Source: DASXMX01 sp036794395 (GTDB lineage Bacteria > Planctomycetota > Phycisphaerae > Tepidisphaerales > Tepidisphaeraceae). Taken from it: a stretch of DNA of 8,550 nt. Below the pieces are notes generated by a model, which was not told the DNA's origin, did no database searches, and worked only from the letters and a program-made list of their open reading frames with translations. The position numbers and the translations under genes are program-made. The stretch spans positions 1 through 8,550 of the forward strand of contig DAIRGS010000297.1 of NCBI GenBank assembly GCA_036794395.1. Reading direction: 5' to 3'. Shown piece after piece: positions 4,798 through 8,550 of the stretch (within the stretch, counting starts at the first letter, position 1; the number at the start of each line of letters is the position of its first letter).

Positions 4798-5502
4798 TTA
4801 TCTCCGCCGCCGCCCGAATACTCCCAGTCCCACGATCGACAACACCCCGATTGTTTCAGGCTCCGGTACCGCTATCAGAAAGTTCGGCCCGGCCACCGAT
4901 GGCCTGAAGCTTTCTGGCGCAATGTCGATCTGATAACTTGCCGAGTCGGTTGGAGTCGATGAAAACGTCCCCATTTGAGGTGCAGTCACGCCAGGCGCGT
5001 TCACCTGCGCTGTCCAATTCGAGGCATACCCGGTTCCCATGTTGGCCGACTGAATCTCGTACGTCGCCGCGTCCAGCGTGATGGGGGAAGCCAGCGTGTG
5101 ATACCGAAAACCGTCACCACCGGTATAGGCACCTCCATTCAGCGCCAGGATCGGGTCCGTTGACGCCACCAGCGCTGAAGCGCCGGGCACGGCCGTCCCG
5201 GACAAATGCCCGTTCTCGGCCGTTGTCCCCGCGTTGGGCGTTACCGCCGAATAGTAAATCGCCACAGGAAACGACTGAGTGCTTCCAATCGACGTGCCCA
5301 GAAAATCAAGCGCGCCCAGAGCCGTAACCGTGGTTGGCTGCGTCAGCGTGAAGGTGTATCCAATCGAAAAGTGCGCATTGTTTGCCGAATGGAACGAGTA
5401 ACTTGCCATCGAAATCGCCTGGACATCAGCCCAGCTTGTCTGCGCCAATAGACCGATTCCGACCAGAATCCCCATCCAGCGCGATCCAGTAGCAGTGTGC
5501 AT
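4798..5502 (-). CDS. Secreted PEP-CTERM anchored protein
   Basis: 234 residues. The N-terminus is a signal peptide (hydrophobic residues 10-20, probable cleavage after TSWA near residue 25). The body is rich in Ser, Thr, Ala and Gly and predicted beta-type, without a domain I can name. The C-terminus is a PEP-CTERM sorting signal: VPEP at 212-215, a short hydrophobic helix to about 229, then RRRR at the very end. In other bacteria such tails are processed by exosortase and the protein is exported to the envelope or extracellular matrix. An upstream ATG at 5721 would add 73 Arg-rich residues ahead of the signal peptide; the ATG at 5502 has a strong GGAGG site six bases upstream and is clearly better. 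No exosortase gene is in the window. Confidence 0.88.
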   Translation of the reverse strand: MHTATGSRWMGILVGIGLLAQTSWADVQAISMASYSFHSANNAHFSIGYTFTLTQPTTVTALGALDFLGTSIGSTQSFPVAIYYSAVTPNAGTTAENGHLSGTAVPGASALVASTDPILALNGGAYTGGDGFRYHTLASPITLDAATYEIQSANMGTGYASNWTAQVNAPGVTAPQMGTFSSTPTDSASYQIDIAPESFRPSVAGPNFLIAVPEPETIGVLSIVGLGVFGRRRR

Positions 5503-5661
5503 TTTGCTCCTCCGCAAGTTCGGTTTCCGGTGCTTTGCCGTCCTGCGAATGAGCAGGCGTTTCGTGACTCGTGACGCGGCGTTCTGCCTAAGACTCTCCG
5601 CGCGATTCCCATTTGCATTCAAATCTAACTTAAAAAAGTGCGCCATGGGCCAGACGCTTTC
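5503..5661. other. Upstream region of the PEP-CTERM gene
   Basis: The 159 bp between the PEP-CTERM start and the duplicated segment should hold its promoter. An AT-rich patch at 5617-5637 is the likeliest place, but I see no matching -35/-10 pair. CCTGC (5542-5546) and GCAGG (5553-5557) form a small hairpin in the presumed leader. Confidence 0.3.
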
Positions 5662-5825
5662 TCTGATCGAGTGGGACAAACGCGAAGGCAGCCGTCTGGT
5701 ACGAGCTCCTCGCGTTTTCAAAGCCCAATGGGTTGCTGGCTGGAATGGGCTATCCGTGGCTGCGGATATTGCAACGCCGGTTTGTTCGAGATTCCCAGGC
5801 TGCGATGATCAGGGCCGTTGGCTGA
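5662..5825 (+). pseudogene. Frameshifted 3' fragment of a DUF1990 gene
   Basis: The fragment encodes LIEWDKREGS in one frame (5663-5692), then an extra C at about 5693 shifts the frame, and VWYELLAFSKPNGLL onward continues to a TGA at 5823-5825. It corresponds to residues 142-194 of the intact protein encoded at 4010-4594; the 5' two thirds of the gene are missing. Relative to that copy there are nine base substitutions, eight at third codon positions, and only two change an amino acid (D to E, and the last residue R to G). The copy therefore looks as if it drifted under protein-level selection before it was truncated and frameshifted. Confidence 0.88.
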
Positions 5826-5877
5826 AGAGCGATTCCCGCGTCAGTGCCCGGCAACGAAATATGTGCGCATAAAAAAT

Positions 5878-5929
5878 GTCGGCGGGTGGCAAAGGAGGGG
5901 GGGAACCTTTACCGAGGGGAACCGCCGAC
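5878..5929 (+). other. Hairpin in duplicated flank, copy 2
   Basis: GTCGGCGG (5878-5885) pairs perfectly with CCGCCGAC (5922-5929). Compared with copy 1, the 3' arm differs at two bases, and both changes keep the pairing (G-T to G-C and T-G to T-A). Confidence 0.45.
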
Positions 5930-5979
5930 GCCCGTAACATAGACGAATTGTAATGTTCTGTCAAAAACATTTTGGCGGA

Positions 5980-8232
5980 TTAGAGGCCGTCGGCGTCCAA
6001 GCCGCTGCGGTCGGCAATTTTCTGCATAATTTGCTGGGGGATGTAGCCGGCGGGGAAAAGGATGGCGAGGCGACCGCCCCAGGCGATATTGATTCGCCCC
6101 GCCGGGTCGAGCCAGATGCGGGTGGGCTTGGCCACCGATGGAATGTTGTGGGTGAAGGTTGCTTCGAGCTTGAAGGGTTCGGCTTCGTGCGAGGTTCGGG
6201 CAATCCGCAGCACTCGCCCCGGCTGGTTGAATAGAAACAACCGGCCATCAGGCGCTTCGATAAGCGTTGCGGGTCCCACGCCGTTAGCAATATCGGGTAA
6301 CGACCAGGTTGTGCGCTTGCCGTCGGGTTCGGTTATTCGAAGTTCCGTGAGGCCATCATAGATGACCGCGCCATCGTGCGTTTTGCACAGGGGTGCGTCT
6401 GCGGCGGGTTCGGTTGACGGTGCGGTTGAGGGCGGGGCGGTCGAGGGGCCGGGATCGGGCTGGCTTAAGAAGTCTTCTTCTTTCTCGATGGCCCGCCAGT
6501 CGGTTGCGGTGATGGCGTAGATCGCCCCGTTTTTCAGCGCGGGCCAGTTGTCCTTATCCCAGCCGACGGTCTCGGCGATCGCCAGTTGCCACACGGGCAG
6601 CCGGGGCGTCGGATCGGGGAGATGGGGGTCGATGATTAATGTGGGGCCCGCACCGGTGTGATCGTCGCCTTTGCGAAAGAGCCACCGGCCCATCTGGTCC
6701 ATCCCCATGATTTGCGTGAAGGCCTGATCTTCCTTGCGAAGCAGGGTTGCCAGGCCGTTGCCGTAGAACAATCGAGGTCCGCGCACATCGTTGTTGACGG
6801 TCCATTGGTCGGCGACGACTTCAAACTTTGTTTCTTCCGGCTTGAGATCATTGACCAGCGCGGGGGAAAGAAGCTCGATGTAGTGGCCCGGGCGAACGCT
6901 GAGCCAGGCCGGGGCGATAGTCGTGGATTGGTCTTCAGACTCTGGGATGGAGACGCCTTGCTCGGCGTACAGCACCACGCCGCCATCGGATAGACGACTA
7001 TTCAAGGTGAGCTCGCGCTTGCCCAGCAAGGTCATGCCGCTGAGGGTGGGCCGGTTCTTGTCCTTGAGCAACTGGCCGATCATCAGCTTGGCTTGCGGCG
7101 ATTGGGTCTCGCCCAGTTTTTCCAGCAAGGGCCACGTGCGTGGACCGAAATTCGAAAGTTTCGTGTAAGCCGCCTTGCGAACGTCCTGATCGACATCGCT
7201 CAACTCGGATACCAGTTTTCGCACCGCCGGCTCATCTACATCGGGCGTATCGAGGGCAGTTGACTGAATTGTGATCGAGCCTTTTTCATCCGAGACGAAT
7301 TGAAAAACGGTTCCATCCAGCAGCGGAACGAGATATGCAATTCGCTCGGGCCAGCCCTGATCGGGACCGAGCGGCGTCCATGTGCCTTTTACGTAGCGCA
7401 CCGCGCCCCGGCTGCCGGTGCCGTGCTCCCATGGCATCCATGCCAGCAGGCCCTTGGAATCGCGCAGCACCTGCACTTTCCCGCCGAGCGATGGGCCAGT
7501 GGTGGCGTCTGCGCCCGCGACCAGTTGAAAATACGATTCCGTGATCGGCTGGCCGAAATGCAATACTGAGAGTCCCGACCCGCTGGGGACAACGACATCT
7601 TCGTCAACCGAAAACGCCCGATCCCATTGGAAATCCCGCGGCGTGGGAAGCTGGGCCTGGCCGTGCTCCCAGATGACTTCGTCTTTGTGATCGGCCGTCG
7701 GGCAGACAAGGTACGGCAGCCAGTTGCCCGAATCGGTTGGCATCCAATGCACGAACTCCACGCGCCGATCGATAATGTGGCTTTGCGGGTCGACGGCGTT
7801 CGGATCGATCGCCTCGTGCAGAACGCGATTGATGGGGGGAGCATCACTGCGCGTGATCCACAGATCGCCGCGAATACGACTCAGGTAAATCGGCTCGTTC
7901 AGGACAAGGCGCGCCGCCTGGCTCAGATCCAGAGGGGAGGCCAGTGGTTGAGTGGTGGGGAATGCCGGGTACGTGGTTCGCACCACGTCCATGTAGCTGG
8001 CATCCGGCTTCTTCGCTTCGGCCTTTGGTGTGACGGCTCGGGTCGCGGGAAGAGTTTCCGCCCGCTTTTGCTTGGCGGTGTTCTTCTGTTCTTCAGCCGG
8101 AGTCTGGTTTAGCGTGGTCTCGCGCGGCCGGTGGCTATACGAATGAAACGCTACTACGCCCGCCACCACCGCGAGCGCCAAGCCCACCATGATCCCGGCA
8201 GCCGCGACCGGTCCCCGTATGTTTCGTGACAT
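5980..8232 (-). CDS. Large membrane-anchored protein, HEAT-like segment
   Basis: 750 residues, family unknown. From the start at 8232: a short basic N-terminus, one transmembrane helix at about residues 10-30, a Lys/Glu/Thr/Pro-rich linker to about 78, then a long, probably extracytoplasmic part. Residues about 333-390 (VRKLVSELSDVDQDVRKAAY...LLEKLG...AKLMIGQLLKDK) resemble the short HEAT-like module common in planctomycete proteins. A low-complexity Ser/Thr/Pro/Ala linker at about 591-613 precedes a beta-rich end (618-726) with EAPDGRLFLFNQPGRVLRI and WLDPAGRINIAWGGRLAIL, reminiscent of beta-propeller blades. This suggests a surface sensor or scaffold, but that is inference. An upstream ATG at 8304 would put 24 basic residues first; 8232 gives the conventional anchor topology. 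No Shine-Dalgarno site is visible at either. Confidence 0.85.
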   Translation of the reverse strand: MSRNIRGPVAAAGIMVGLALAVVAGVVAFHSYSHRPRETTLNQTPAEEQKNTAKQKRAETLPATRAVTPKAEAKKPDASYMDVVRTTYPAFPTTQPLASPLDLSQAARLVLNEPIYLSRIRGDLWITRSDAPPINRVLHEAIDPNAVDPQSHIIDRRVEFVHWMPTDSGNWLPYLVCPTADHKDEVIWEHGQAQLPTPRDFQWDRAFSVDEDVVVPSGSGLSVLHFGQPITESYFQLVAGADATTGPSLGGKVQVLRDSKGLLAWMPWEHGTGSRGAVRYVKGTWTPLGPDQGWPERIAYLVPLLDGTVFQFVSDEKGSITIQSTALDTPDVDEPAVRKLVSELSDVDQDVRKAAYTKLSNFGPRTWPLLEKLGETQSPQAKLMIGQLLKDKNRPTLSGMTLLGKRELTLNSRLSDGGVVLYAEQGVSIPESEDQSTTIAPAWLSVRPGHYIELLSPALVNDLKPEETKFEVVADQWTVNNDVRGPRLFYGNGLATLLRKEDQAFTQIMGMDQMGRWLFRKGDDHTGAGPTLIIDPHLPDPTPRLPVWQLAIAETVGWDKDNWPALKNGAIYAITATDWRAIEKEEDFLSQPDPGPSTAPPSTAPSTEPAADAPLCKTHDGAVIYDGLTELRITEPDGKRTTWSLPDIANGVGPATLIEAPDGRLFLFNQPGRVLRIARTSHEAEPFKLEATFTHNIPSVAKPTRIWLDPAGRINIAWGGRLAILFPAGYIPQQIMQKIADRSGLDADGL

Positions 8233-8237
8233 CAGGC

Positions 8238-8243
8238 ATTTTA
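8238..8243 (-). promoter_or_regulatory. Possible -10 element (TAAAAT), leaderless start
   Basis: On the minus strand TAAAAT, a five-of-six -10 match in an AT-rich patch, ends five bases before the ATG at 8232. Transcription would begin at or next to the start codon, consistent with the missing Shine-Dalgarno site. The -35 region is poor. It is a suggestion only. Confidence 0.25.
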
Positions 8244-8356
8244 ATTTACCACAAAACTTTCTTCGATGATGCACTTTCTGTCTGGGGGGCTGAATTCGTC
8301 TCAATGCCGTCGAAGATGTTTCCGCCTGGTGGAAATCCCCGACCCGTCATGTTGTA

Positions 8357-8450
8357 GCGCAGCAAAGGATCTGATTTCGGAGAACCGTTCGAACATCAGA
8401 TCGTTCGCCGCGCTCCAGGATGACAGGGCTGCGCCCCGAAATGACACGGC
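8357..8450. repeat. Interspersed repeat of the AGGATGACA type
   Basis: The segment contains AAAGGATCTGAT, an 8-bp inverted repeat GATCTGAT (8368-8375) / ATCAGATC (8395-8402), and CGCTCCAGGATGACAGG. In translation it gives SFAALQDD, a string often produced by a widespread intergenic repeat in GC-rich bacteria. I recognise the pattern from general knowledge; copy number here is unknown. The flanking 8244-8356 and 8451-8494 contain nothing I can identify. Confidence 0.5.
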
Positions 8451-8494
8451 GATGGGTTAATGAAAACTAATAGGGTTTCACAACGCATGTTCGT

Positions 8495-8550
8495 CTAGAT
8501 TTTGTTGCGCCCGAGGAAGCGCGCCTTCTTGCCCCCTCTCCCTCCGGGAG
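8495..8550 (-). CDS. Possible C-terminus of a further gene (partial)
   Basis: On the minus strand a frame is open from the window edge to a TAG at 8497-8495 and reads PGGRGGKKARFLGRNKI. The Gly/Arg/Lys-rich end looks like a nucleic-acid-binding tail, but 18 residues are too few to name a family. Alternatively the CCCTCTCCCTCCGGGAG at the edge is half of a common GGGAGAGGG-type intergenic hairpin and not coding. Confidence 0.3.
   Translation of the reverse strand, partial: PGGRGGKKARFLGRNKI

Larger units (their letters stand above)
5662..5929 (+). repeat. Direct duplication, copy 2
   Basis: Second copy of the segment at 4432-4693, in the same orientation, about 970 bp further along. The PEP-CTERM gene is the only gene between the copies. 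No transposase, terminal inverted repeats or target-site duplication are visible at the edges. Confidence 0.92.

Noticed and set aside
4432..5929. Insertion sequence or composite transposon around the PEP-CTERM gene
   Set aside because: The direct repeats are derived from a gene's 3' end; no transposase, terminal inverted repeats or target duplication can be seen.
5952..5971. Terminator of the large minus-strand gene (AATGTT/AACATT hairpin)
   Set aside because: Only six weak A/T-rich pairs and no T-run on the minus strand.

Overview
The window looks like chromosomal DNA of a GC-rich planctomycete, most likely a Phycisphaerae-type bacterium. The reasons are a membrane protein with the CxxCGY...CPECG zinc ribbon common in that group, a secreted protein ending in VPEP, a hydrophobic stretch and RRRR (PEP-CTERM), a short HEAT-like segment of a kind common in planctomycete proteins, small scattered genes with weak Shine-Dalgarno sites, and intergenic DNA full of short degenerate word repeats. 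The assignment is inferred from style; there is no rRNA or marker-gene comparison.

Layout. 1-129 is an unassigned edge. 130-672 (+) is a two-helix zinc-ribbon membrane protein. 673-2020 has no convincing protein gene: it starts with word repeats (CACGGAGA, CGCAGAT, CACGGAT), then a densely structured stretch at about 1001-1788 that I read as an ORF-less group II intron-like RNA lying inside a CACGGAT palindrome, then another word-repeat cluster (CTCCGCG). 2023-3140 is the rplM-rpsI operon on the minus strand, with a consensus-like promoter, a repeat-filled spacer and an intrinsic terminator. 3196-3266 is a nearly perfect 25-bp inverted repeat. 3386-3814 is a complete one-gene unit (promoter, Nfu N-terminal-domain protein, terminator). 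3831-3966 holds hexamer arrays in both orientations. 4010-4594 (+) is a DUF1990 protein. 4798-5502 (-) is the PEP-CTERM protein, and it lies between two direct copies of the DUF1990 gene's 3' end plus its downstream hairpin; the second copy (5662-5825) is a frameshifted pseudogene. 5980-8232 (-) is a large membrane-anchored protein of unknown function. 8233-8550 is a non-coding repeat region and possibly the C-terminus of a further minus-strand gene.

The genes do not form one pathway. rplM and rpsI are a classic ribosomal pair; the rest look like independent single-gene units separated by repeats. The features most worth following are the intron-like RNA without an encoded protein, its position inside a palindromic repeat, and the duplicated DUF1990 tail whose copies differ almost only at third codon positions.
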